Shown here piece after piece: positions 1-8,134 of a DNA stretch of 49,867 nt; the stretch's first letter is position 1, and each line of letters begins with the position of its first letter. This DNA is from Cyclobacteriaceae bacterium (lineage in GTDB: Bacteria; Bacteroidota; Bacteroidia; Cytophagales; Cyclobacteriaceae), in assembly GCA_012033595.1 (NCBI GenBank), contig JAAUQL010000036.1, positions 1-49,867 on the forward strand. The letters run 5' to 3'. The notes under the pieces are model-generated. The model made no database searches. It saw nothing but the letters and a program-made list of their open reading frames with translations, and had not been told where the DNA came from. Position numbers and translations under genes: made by a program.

Positions 1-93
1 TGCGATATATACACCCGGAGGTACGATTGGGTTCTGAGCCAAAAGTGAATTGGAAAAACCTAATAATAAAATGAATGTAAGCTGCTTTATCAT
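1..93 (-). CDS. Secreted glycoside hydrolase N-terminus, GH43-like (partial, runs off left edge)
   Basis: The minus strand from the ATG at 91-93 is open to the window edge and encodes 31 residues. They form a signal peptide (MIKQL followed by a hydrophobic stretch ending SLLAQ) and then NPIVPPGVYIA. A PPGVYIAD-type sequence straight after the signal is the usual opening of GH43-family beta-propeller enzymes (arabinanase/xylosidase-like), which continues into a DP-containing motif. Only the first few mature residues are visible, so the family call is an inference; the secreted CDS start is better supported. It begins 27 bases after the stop of the GH-A hydrolase on the same strand and is probably co-transcribed with it. 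Confidence 0.6.
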   Translation of the reverse strand, partial: MIKQLTFILLLGFSNSLLAQNPIVPPGVYIA

Positions 94-120
94 GATATAA
101 AAAAGTTATGTTGTTTGTAA

Positions 121-2307
121 TCAATATTCCAACAGATAATAAATGGTTTCAGTCTTAGTGCCGTCCAATTGCCATGTGCCATTTTTTACCTCAATACTTT
201 TGCCGGTTTTATTGCCCGAATGATCCAGCACCGATACTTTCGGTGTGGTTTTTCTACTGATCGACATCGTCAATTTTACAGGTTCCAGTTTGATGGGCGC
301 TTGTCCGATTTCGAGCAACTCAGTATGGTCATCGTTGTATTTCATGCCTGTATTTTTTGCCCTGGCCACCGTAGTGACAAGGATTTTTTGCGCATTGGCT
401 ATACTGCTATCTCTTTCCAGACTCGACACCAGCACCACTGCAAACTCATTGTCGATACGGAAGCTGAGTTCGTCCAGTACAACATGTTGATCTTTAGCAA
501 AACCCACAATGCCTTTAGTCCCCGGTGAATTGATGGTGAAATAGCCCATGTCCTTTTCACTCCATTGCAGTTGACCTGTGGTAGAGGTCACCTTCGAATC
601 GTGCCAAAGCGAGTCGGGTATTTCAAGGTATTCCGTTTTATTTTCGTCGGCAAAAGTAAGCATGATTTTCCCGGCTGCCATTAGTCGGAGTGGAAAAGAA
701 CCTTCGATCACTTTTCTGTCGTGGTCTTGCCGCACTGTTTCATTCAATGGAGTTGCCCCCTTTAGCATAGCATCGATATCCACCTTGCGGTTCACCACTG
801 TTTGTCCTTCTTCAATATCGCCCCGATAAATCATTCGGCTCAAAGCCGGATACAATGCCATTTGCGTGGGTGAAGTCGCGTTGTATATACCGTGCGATTG
901 AATGGTACGTGTATAATGGGGCATATCTGTGGCAAAAACGTACGACGCATCCCATCCTTGCAGACCCAATCCATAGGCAGCAATGATGGGTGAACTTTCG
1001 GCAGTCCATTCATTGGGTATCAGACTCATCCATTCAGAAAATGCAAATGGTCGCCCACTCACTTGTTGCAATCCGGCGCCGTACAAACCTGAACCGATTT
1101 TGGAAACCATAGCCGCATTGTCGAATTTCCCCGGCTGTAATTGATGCCCCTGACCGCCGCCAAAGTAATTGTGGCGGTCGATCATTCCCACTTCGGCATC
1201 AGCATGTAAATTGAGCAAATGAGCCAGCCCGGCTCCGGCTTGCCAGCAACTGCCTACGAGTGGCCCTTTGTATCCTGTACTACGGATTGCAGATTCAAAT
1301 TTCCTGTAAAACTTCAATTGCTCGAGGTACAAAAATTCTGCTTTATCGAGAATGTGCTGCTTTACCGGCCGGTTATCTTTGACGGCCTGTTCGTATTCCC
1401 AGCTAAACAGACCGTGGTTGGGTTGGGGGTAAATATTTTCTCTGAGCATTGATTCGCCTTCAGGAAGCCCTTCGTTGTTCCAGGCCAGCCGAAGTGCCTT
1501 GTCTGTGCCATATTTTGCTTTTAACCAAAGGCTGAATTTTTGGCAAAGCAGGGCGCGGTAGGCCGGTGTCTGATGGAGCGTTTCTTCTATAGCCCCCCAA
1601 AAGATATTGTCTTCGTTTTGAAATTCGATGAAACTCAGTGCCGGATCGTCGGCATAGCGCAATCCGGTATGTGGATTGACATGGTTTAGCATGTTCACGG
1701 TCAGTTCGATGTTGAGGGCTTGCAGGTCTTCGGCAAAGTTGACTAAAGCGGCTGTGCTTCCGTTGAGGTGCGACCATGGAAATATGGTGGCGGCAAGTTC
1801 TGAATAGGCTACAAGCCTGCTGCTGTCACCCGGCAGCACCCGGTGTCCATAGATATGCGACCATCCGTAATAAATCCCCTTTTTGCGGAGTTCGTTGCAC
1901 AAATAGTCGTGGTTTTGCCAGTTTTCGGGGGTAATGATGGTAGAATGCTGGCCATCGGTGGCCTCCCAGGTGAACTTATGAAAACGCACACCATTGAAAC
2001 CGAAGCGGGATAGAAAATTTGCCCACACTATGGCTTCGTCATGTGCCATAAACGGGAGCTGACTCGCCAAATTGGTGCCCCAGAATTTCACAGGGGTTTC
2101 ATCTTCGAACACGAGCTTATCGCCCTGCATCATTACGAAACCATGTTTTCCGGCTGGTCTGTCGAGCCAGGTATCCAAGGCTATTTCATTGCTAATGAAA
2201 TCTTCTGAAGGTCGAAAATCAAACCATGCCGTGTCGCTTTGTGCCAGTGACCAGGTTGACAATAGCATATTGACCATCAGAAAAAACATGAATTTGGGGC
2301 TATACAT
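121..2307 (-). CDS. Secreted glycoside hydrolase, clan GH-A TIM-barrel (cellulase/GH5-like)
   Basis: The protein has 728 residues with an N-terminal signal peptide (about 1-22, ending SLAQ). The text VKFWGTNL (about 73-80) followed by GFNGVRFH (103-110) is the beta-1/beta-2 signature of clan GH-A barrels. FQNEDN places a probable acid/base Glu at 232 after Asn231, and FAFSEW places the probable nucleophile at Glu425. A beta-rich C-terminal region (about 500-728) resembles accessory domains seen in large Bacteroidota agarase/mannanase-like enzymes. The substrate cannot be named. The reading frame is intact. The GH43-like gene follows 27 bases downstream, so this is probably the end of a polysaccharide-utilisation operon. 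The ATG overlaps the stop of a doubtful small upstream ORF. Confidence 0.82.
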   Translation of the reverse strand: MYSPKFMFFLMVNMLLSTWSLAQSDTAWFDFRPSEDFISNEIALDTWLDRPAGKHGFVMMQGDKLVFEDETPVKFWGTNLASQLPFMAHDEAIVWANFLSRFGFNGVRFHKFTWEATDGQHSTIITPENWQNHDYLCNELRKKGIYYGWSHIYGHRVLPGDSSRLVAYSELAATIFPWSHLNGSTAALVNFAEDLQALNIELTVNMLNHVNPHTGLRYADDPALSFIEFQNEDNIFWGAIEETLHQTPAYRALLCQKFSLWLKAKYGTDKALRLAWNNEGLPEGESMLRENIYPQPNHGLFSWEYEQAVKDNRPVKQHILDKAEFLYLEQLKFYRKFESAIRSTGYKGPLVGSCWQAGAGLAHLLNLHADAEVGMIDRHNYFGGGQGHQLQPGKFDNAAMVSKIGSGLYGAGLQQVSGRPFAFSEWMSLIPNEWTAESSPIIAAYGLGLQGWDASYVFATDMPHYTRTIQSHGIYNATSPTQMALYPALSRMIYRGDIEEGQTVVNRKVDIDAMLKGATPLNETVRQDHDRKVIEGSFPLRLMAAGKIMLTFADENKTEYLEIPDSLWHDSKVTSTTGQLQWSEKDMGYFTINSPGTKGIVGFAKDQHVVLDELSFRIDNEFAVVLVSSLERDSSIANAQKILVTTVARAKNTGMKYNDDHTELLEIGQAPIKLEPVKLTMSISRKTTPKVSVLDHSGNKTGKSIEVKNGTWQLDGTKTETIYYLLEY

Positions 2308-2653
2308 CTTTTTTAGGTTTAGTGCATTTTTGTGGTCTTTCGATTGAACATGGAATCAACGCGTGATTCAGCTTGTAAACATTGAAACTATGACCGAAAG
2401 TCCGATCGCCGCCATAAATATCTGCATTTACAATGAAAGGGTCACAATCAATTGATAGCATATCTGCCATCGCATAAAGGAGGAAAAGAAAATTTAGTGG
2501 GCTCATTATTTTATCAGAATGCTTATCAAATGACATAAACTGAGCCTGTTGAATACCTCCAATTATCATATTTCCGGCTACCAACGTGTCTTTTTTTTGT
2601 TGTGGTAAAAACGTTAGTTTGTCCCAAATTGGTATGGCCGTGATGCACAGCAA
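2300..2653 (-). CDS. Doubtful 117-aa ORF, possibly a gene remnant
   Basis: This is an open frame of 117 codons whose TAG stop overlaps the ATG of the glycoside hydrolase. The residues from about 30 onward (GNMIIGGIQQAQ, DPFIVNADIYGGD) look more protein-like than the first 30. Upstream on the same strand a short coding-looking stretch (about 2720-2800) ends in stops. I recognise no family. It may be a decayed gene, a gene fragment broken by indels, or chance. Confidence 0.2.
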   Translation of the reverse strand: MLCITAIPIWDKLTFLPQQKKDTLVAGNMIIGGIQQAQFMSFDKHSDKIMSPLNFLFLLYAMADMLSIDCDPFIVNADIYGGDRTFGHSFNVYKLNHALIPCSIERPQKCTKPKKDV

Positions 2654-3014
2654 GCGTAGCAGTTACGGTTTTTTGCATCCTACTAAATCGAAAAGCGATT
2701 TTCCCCGGGCTTTATGCTATATGTTATCATTGTACATAAAATCACCTTCCACAGAAAAACCCGGAATTTTCATATCATACATCATTGCGCTCATTCTGTA
2801 GTTGCTAAAAAAATTAAGGTGGTAAAAACAAAAGAAATTCCCAGCAATCCTATTTGTGATGGACTGGGTGCACTACGCCGATTTCGGACTTTTAGATCAC
2901 TTTGCGGCAAGGCAACCCTGAACCGGTAGGCAGGCCACCGGTAAAACCTGTTTAAATAACTCTTTTTTCTCAAGTTATTTCAAAATAATAGAAATCCTTT
3001 ATTACAAAAATCAC
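2654..3014. other. Intergenic region upstream of rpsA, no confident gene
   Basis: All open frames here are short, overlap one another and lack recognisable motifs. The sequence ACCGGT occurs twice (around 2931-2943), which could allow a small hairpin, but there is no T-tract. Nothing else could be supported before the rpsA promoter. Confidence 0.5.
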
Positions 3015-3022
3015 TACCTTTG
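3015..3022 (+). promoter_or_regulatory. Bacteroidota -7 element of the rpsA promoter
   Basis: TACCTTTG matches the Bacteroidota sigma-A -7 consensus TAnnTTTG exactly. It lies in an A/T-rich stretch 111 bases before the rpsA ATG, which implies a leader of roughly 105 nt. No clear TTG was found at the -33 position. Confidence 0.65.
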
Positions 3023-3043
3023 CAATCCGTTTGAGTAAACGGG

Positions 3044-3128
3044 TTCCGGTCAGTCCGGAATTATTATTAAACAACAAAGAAATTCATCATTCTTCCCCCA
3101 GGAAATGATGAGTAAAGCCATGGGGGAA
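3044..3128 (+). promoter_or_regulatory. Structured rpsA 5' leader with competing hairpins
   Basis: Three inverted repeats lie in the leader. TTCCGG/CCGGAA forms a small stem at 3044-3061. Hairpin A pairs CATCAT (3085-3090) and TTCC (3093-3096) with GGAA (3101-3104) and ATGATG (3105-3110), leaving a CCCA loop. Hairpin B pairs TTCCCCCA (3093-3100) with TGGGGGAA (3121-3128), ending 5 bases before the ATG at 3134. A and B share 3093-3096 and cannot coexist fully, but the CCCA loop of A could pair with TGGG (3121-3124) as a pseudoknot. S1 genes in other bacteria are autoregulated through leader structure, so an autogenous translational switch is a reasonable inference. Confidence 0.5.
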
Positions 3129-3133
3129 TTAAT

Positions 3134-5221
3134 ATGAGTAATTCACAAGACGAAATCAAAAAAGACCAGCCAATCGCTGAGTCTGAAGAACAAGTGACCA
3201 GCAATGCTCCGGCAATCGAAGCATCTGAAACAGAGCAAGACGACTTTGAGGAAGATGATCAGGAAGTATTGAAGATCGCAAAGCCCAAGAAGCCGGTCAG
3301 GAAAGTATCTAATGAAGAATTTGACTGGGACGATCTGGGTTCAAAAAGCTTTGGCGAACACTATTCTGCCGAAGAAAGAAAGAAAATGGAAGACATGATC
3401 GATGGCACCCTGAGGACTGTCAGCGAAAAAGAAGTGGTGGAAGGCCTTATCGTAGGCATCACCGACAGAGATGTAATCCTGAACATCGGATTTAAATCTG
3501 ATGGCCTGGTTGCACTGAACGAATTCAGAGACATGCCAGAAATCAAAATCGGCGATAAAGTTGAAGTGTACCTCGAAGAACAGGAAAATGCCCAGGGTCA
3601 GTTGATCCTTTCGAGGAGAAAAGCCAAAATAGTACAGGCATGGGAAAACATCCAGGCCTCGTTTGAGCACGACAAAATCATAGATGGATTTGTAAAGAGA
3701 AGAACCAAAGGCGGATTGATCGTCGATATTTTTGGAGTTGAAGCATTCCTTCCCGGTTCACAAATCGATGTGAAACCCATCCGTGACTTCGATATCTTTG
3801 TAAATAAGAAAATGGAAGTGAAGGTGGTGAAGATCAACTACGCCAACGACAACGTAGTAGTTTCGCACAAAGTACTGATCGAAAAAGACCTCGAAAAACA
3901 AAAAGCAGAAATTCTAAACAACCTGGAAAAAGGCCAGGTATTGGAAGGCGTGATCAAAAACATGACCAACTTCGGTGTATTTATCGACCTTGGCGGTGTA
4001 GATGGATTGCTGCATATCACAGATATATCTTGGGGCAGAATCAATCATCCCGAAGAAGTGCTCAAGCTTGACGAAAAAGTCAATGTGGTGGTACTCGATT
4101 TTGATGATGACAAAAAGAGAATTTCGCTCGGCATGAAGCAGCTTACCCCACATCCATGGGATGCCCTCACCGAAAACATAGAAATAGGCACCAAAGTATC
4201 TGGTAAAATAGTGAATGTGGCTGACTATGGTGCATTCCTCGAACTGATGCCTGGTGTTGAAGGTCTGATCCACGTATCTGAAATGTCGTGGTCTCAACAT
4301 CTGCGAAACCCATCAGACTTCATCAACATCGGTGACGTACTCGACGCTGTGGTGCTTACCCTGGATCGCGACGAAAGAAAAATGTCACTGGGTATAAAGC
4401 AGCTTACCGAAGATCCCTGGACAAAGCAAGACTTGCTCACCAAGTATGCAGTGGGAACAAAGCATACCGGAATCGTGAGAAACCTCACCAACTTTGGCTT
4501 GTTCATTGAATTGGAAGAAGGCATAGACGGTCTGGTACACGTGTCTGATCTGAGCTGGACTAAAAAGATAAAGCATCCTTCGGAATTTGTGAAAGTTGGC
4601 GAAGAGTTGGAAGTACAAGTGCTCGAACTTGATGTCGAAAACAGGAGACTGGCGCTCGGACATAAACAACTTGAAGAAAATCCATGGGATACTTTCGAAT
4701 CGGTATTTACCAGAGGTTCTATTCATAAATGTACCATACTGAGCAAAAACGATAAAGGAGCTGTACTTGAGCTGCCATATGGTATCGAAGGCTTTGCCAC
4801 TACCAAAAACCTGCTGAAGGAAGACGGTAGCAACGCCAATGCAGGCGAAACGCTCGACTTTAAAGTAACCGAGTTTTCTAAAGATGACAAAAGAATCGTT
4901 TTGTCACACACTGCTACCTTTACGGAAGAAAAAGCCAAGCCAGGCAAGAAGAAGACTGCCAGCTCGAGAGATTCTATGAACAAGATCAACAAAGAAGTAG
5001 AAAAAGCAACTTTGGGCGATCTGGAAGCACTTTCTTCACTGAAGGAACAAATGGAAGACGACAAAAAAGCTTCTGTGAAAGCCGCTGCCAAAAAAGCAGC
5101 AGCGGAGAAAGAAGAGGAATTTGACGAAGAGGAATTGGAGGAAAAAAAGGCCGCTAAAGCCAAGAAAAAAGCTGCTCCAAAAGCCAAAAAGAACAAACTC
5201 GATGAGGACGAAGACGAGTAG
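3134..5221 (+). CDS. rpsA: 30S ribosomal protein S1
   Basis: The protein has 695 residues and six consecutive S1/OB-fold repeats, at about 85-160, 175-245, 268-342, 353-427, 440-514 and 528-600. Repeats III-V are the most canonical ([53 protein letters not shown]). S1 binds mRNA on the 30S subunit and helps unwind and deliver it for initiation. An acidic N-terminal extension (about 1-60) and a Lys/Glu/Ala-rich tail (about 610-695, ending LDEDEDE) make it longer than the six-domain core alone. The gene stands alone, with its own promoter and leader upstream and a strong terminator downstream. Confidence 0.96.
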   Translation: MSNSQDEIKKDQPIAESEEQVTSNAPAIEASETEQDDFEEDDQEVLKIAKPKKPVRKVSNEEFDWDDLGSKSFGEHYSAEERKKMEDMIDGTLRTVSEKEVVEGLIVGITDRDVILNIGFKSDGLVALNEFRDMPEIKIGDKVEVYLEEQENAQGQLILSRRKAKIVQAWENIQASFEHDKIIDGFVKRRTKGGLIVDIFGVEAFLPGSQIDVKPIRDFDIFVNKKMEVKVVKINYANDNVVVSHKVLIEKDLEKQKAEILNNLEKGQVLEGVIKNMTNFGVFIDLGGVDGLLHITDISWGRINHPEEVLKLDEKVNVVVLDFDDDKKRISLGMKQLTPHPWDALTENIEIGTKVSGKIVNVADYGAFLELMPGVEGLIHVSEMSWSQHLRNPSDFINIGDVLDAVVLTLDRDERKMSLGIKQLTEDPWTKQDLLTKYAVGTKHTGIVRNLTNFGLFIELEEGIDGLVHVSDLSWTKKIKHPSEFVKVGEELEVQVLELDVENRRLALGHKQLEENPWDTFESVFTRGSIHKCTILSKNDKGAVLELPYGIEGFATTKNLLKEDGSNANAGETLDFKVTEFSKDDKRIVLSHTATFTEEKAKPGKKKTASSRDSMNKINKEVEKATLGDLEALSSLKEQMEDDKKASVKAAAKKAAAEKEEEFDEEELEEKKAAKAKKKAAPKAKKNKLDEDEDE

Positions 5222-5254
5222 TCTGTACTCCTGATACGTTTTGATAAATATGAA

Positions 5255-5286
5255 AAGCCCGGAATCTGTTTTCCGGGCTTTTTTTG
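5255..5286 (+). terminator. Rho-independent terminator of rpsA
   Basis: AAGCCCGGAA (5255-5264) and TTCCGGGCTT (5271-5280) form a perfect 10-bp stem with a six-base loop, followed by a T-tract. It starts 34 bases after the rpsA stop codon. Confidence 0.9.
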
Positions 5287-5569
5287 TTAGTTATTGCAAC
5301 CAGCCTACCGCCCCAGCCCTCAAGCAAAGCCCCTGCATATCATAAAAAACTGACCGGATGATAAAAGCAGCATAGAAATCCCCCTTCCGAAATAATAAAC
5401 GCCCCGAATATCGTTTTATAATTTTGATCAACATACATTAAAACAAGTGAAGTCAACGCACTCCACCTGTCAATTTAATGAAGCGCAGTGGCTATGCTTC
5501 TCGGTTTCTAAAATGGCTTTATGAAAGTAAAAATCATTTGCATCACCCATTTATTACAAATACTCTTAC
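5287..5569. other. Intergenic region, no gene seen
   Basis: About 280 bases lie between the rpsA terminator and the next promoter element. There is no ORF with coding character and no convincing RNA structure. Confidence 0.5.
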
Positions 5570-5577
5570 TACTTTTG
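5570..5577 (+). promoter_or_regulatory. -7 element upstream of the Ig-like protein gene
   Basis: TACTTTTG is an exact TAnnTTTG match, 54 bases before the ATG at 5631. No matching TTG at the expected -33 distance was found, so only the -7 element is called. Confidence 0.55.
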
Positions 5578-5630
5578 CACAAAAATTCAACACCTAGGCA
5601 GCGATTGGCATTTTTTTAAACTTAAACTCC

Positions 5631-7666
5631 ATGTATATAACTATTTCCAGGCAGTATTTCCGGTCATTAACCATCCTGACACTTTCCCTTTTCTGTTTTT
5701 CTGTACAAGGCAAAGGAGCGCACAGCTCAGAGGCCGCGACAGGGGTAAGCATAGATACCTTGCAAAAAATCAGCATGATGTTTATGATTAGTCATGGCGA
5801 TGAAAACCTAATCGATATCAAAAGCCACCCGGTGTTTAGAACAAACAAAACACAATTTGCTTTTGCCACTTACGCTGAGCTGCCGGAGGGTTTACTGCTC
5901 GACGATAGCGGACTGGTGACCTGGTCACCTACCGCTGAACAATTTAACAGCCTGCAAAACACCCCTTTGATTTTGTCCTTTCTTGCCCAAAATATTGACC
6001 GTGATGTAATAATAGGAGAAATAAGAATAGTCGCTCACGGTGAACTAATACAGCAACCCGACACCTCTACTGAACTCCTACCTACAGAAGATGTAACTGT
6101 CATGACCGTGGCTGATGCGCCTTTACCTATTGAAGCCTCCGAAGAAGCCCATGTAGAACCGCTGGTCATTCTTTTGCCCGAACAGAAGAATTACAATAAG
6201 AGAAACGAAGGAGAGGAATTTTCATTCGATCTTAAAAGTACAGGCGGTAGAGGTGAAATCAAATTTGAATTGCTGGGACCGGCTTTTCTCATGGAAAATC
6301 TAGATCGGTACGGCTCGTTTATCTGGACACCAGACTTTGACTTCGTTTCTTCGAAGGAATATATTAAATCGGTACAATTGAAAATTAAAGCCTTTGACAA
6401 CTCGGGCGATGTAGCGTATCAGACAGTACAGCTCTTTGTCCAGCACATCAACCGGCCACCGGTAGTTCACGAATTGCCAACCTTTTATATTCAATTCAAT
6501 TCCAAAAACACCTACCAACTGGGCAAGCAGGGTTTTGTGTTCGACCCGGATGAAGATTCCATAATTTTCAATCCTGTGCTCAAAGAGCTGCCGCAGGGAG
6601 TTGCGTTAAACAAAAACGGATTTATCAGTTGGACTCCTTCCAGAGGCCAATTCAATGCGCTGGCAGCCAAAGCAATATACCTATCATTCACGGTGGAAGA
6701 CTATCCGTATGGCCTCAAAACCATAGGAGAAGTGAGGCTGGAAGTATCGCAAGCCGATCTGCCCCCGGAAATCACGATGATGCCGAACAAGAACAATTTT
6801 GACCTGAAAGAAAATGAAGAACTGCAACTTAGCTTTTTCATTACCGACCCCAATGGTGAAGACGATATACTTTCTTTTGGCTTCGTGACAGAAAACAGCA
6901 GCATCAAAGACAATGCCTTGCAAAGAAAGGAAAACTGGCAATACGAGTTTACCTGGACACCGGGTTTTGATTTTATCAAAGAAACAGGTCAAAAAAATGA
7001 GTTCGATATCAGTTTTTTTGCCATCGATAAGGAAAGCAACCGCAACGAAAAAAATATTGTGGTGACCGTGGAAGACACCGAAAACCTGGTGGAAAAAGAC
7101 CGGTTGTATTACGATCAGTATCGCACTGTTCTAGAGCGCGCCTATGACCTGATCACCCAACTGACCGAAAAAGAGAAAGAGCTGGACAAGAAGTATAAGC
7201 AATCGAAGAAAGGTAAAAAAACCGGGCCATCACCACAGCATCTCTGGGCGCCCTTACGGGTCTATCGCCTGTGTTTTTTATAGAAAACCCGCAAGGACAG
7301 AAAGTCGCCGCCGGGGTGGGTGGCACCGCAACAGCGACCATCGGCACCCTCGAAGCGAGTAGTGTGATTGGCGAACCTCCATCGGACATTATGCGCGACC
7401 TCAACTACGTATCGCAAAAGAAAAATGACCTCTTGATTTATGGAAACATCTTTGCCAGCAAGTATGCCCTGCCCATCAGCAAACGGGACAAAAGCTTCGA
7501 AAACGACTTGCGCAGCCTTTCTATCAACCTGAGCCTGAGCGATGCTTCTAAACTTAACCTTGATGCTGCCTGGGAAAATTCCAAACCCGGCAATACCAAA
7601 AATATCAAAAAGATATTTAAGGATTTCAACCCTGATCCGAGATTTGAGGAAAATTATAGTGAATAA
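5631..7666 (+). CDS. Secreted protein with alternating Ig-like repeats (one frameshift at A7)
   Basis: A signal peptide (about 1-27) is followed by two kinds of Ig/cadherin-like repeat that alternate A-B-A-B. Type A carries LPxGxxL..GxIxWxP..QFNxL (about residues 85-130 and 320-365). Type B carries xWTPxFDF followed by a long strand and an interdomain linker (about 225-270 and 435-480). A charged, probably helical segment follows (YYDQYRTVLERAYDLI onward). The first frame ends at 7283 in unrelated sequence. Inserting one A in the A7 run at 7215-7221 continues it as KGKKNRAITTASLGALTGLSP into the second frame, to 7666. The restored protein is 678 residues (679 codons). No sorting tail is evident, and the exact function is unknown. 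Confidence 0.72.
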
Positions 7667-8134
7667 CTTTTTTGCCGGCTTGATAATGAGCAGGTAAGCA
7701 AAGAAAAATCAATACTTCCATGCACCTTCCAGGCTCCCGCTGTTTTGTCAGCCCGGTGCTCGTTTTTCCTTGGTTTAATCATATACAAAGTTTTACGTAT
7801 TGAAGCTGATCCTGAGTAAATTATAAATAAGACCTGAGGGCTACACCTTTCGTTGCTCAACCGGGTAAGTCTTGCCTGGCTTATGTAAGATATAAAAGAA
7901 AAAGCATGGCACGGCCTGTAAATCAACTGGTATTTTGATATGTATTTGACCGTACTGCGATCAATTGTGGTATTTTACCACCTTATCAATACTATTTTTT
8001 TTAGAGCAATCTCAAAACCCATTCAAGTATCCTTTTTGGACAATACGCGAGATAAAATTGCACTTTATGTGGTAAGCTTGCGCATCAAATACCTGCCAAC
8101 CCGCCATTTTTTTAGATCATAAAAATTACCGAAC
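7667..8134. other. Intergenic region with one copy of a possible degenerate repeat
   Basis: There is no credible gene in these 468 bases; a 60-codon ORF at 7940-8122 lacks motifs and a start signal. At 7679-7712 the sequence CTTGAT, 23 bases, then ATCAA resembles 10635-10669, with the same spacing, and both are followed by a GGCTC/CGC stretch. See the findings for this candidate repeat. Confidence 0.4.

Noticed and set aside
2791-2973. 60-codon minus-strand ORF before rpsA
   Set aside because: Arg-rich, no motif, no ribosome-binding site, and it overlaps the probable upstream promoter region.
4723-5196. 157-codon open frame antisense to the end of rpsA
   Set aside because: It is low-complexity (Ser/Phe/Ala) and mirrors the Lys/Glu/Ala-rich rpsA tail; no start signal or family match.
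7940-8122. 60-codon ORF before the LamG/cohesin gene
   Set aside because: No homology-like motif or signal, and composition like the surrounding A/T-rich gap.
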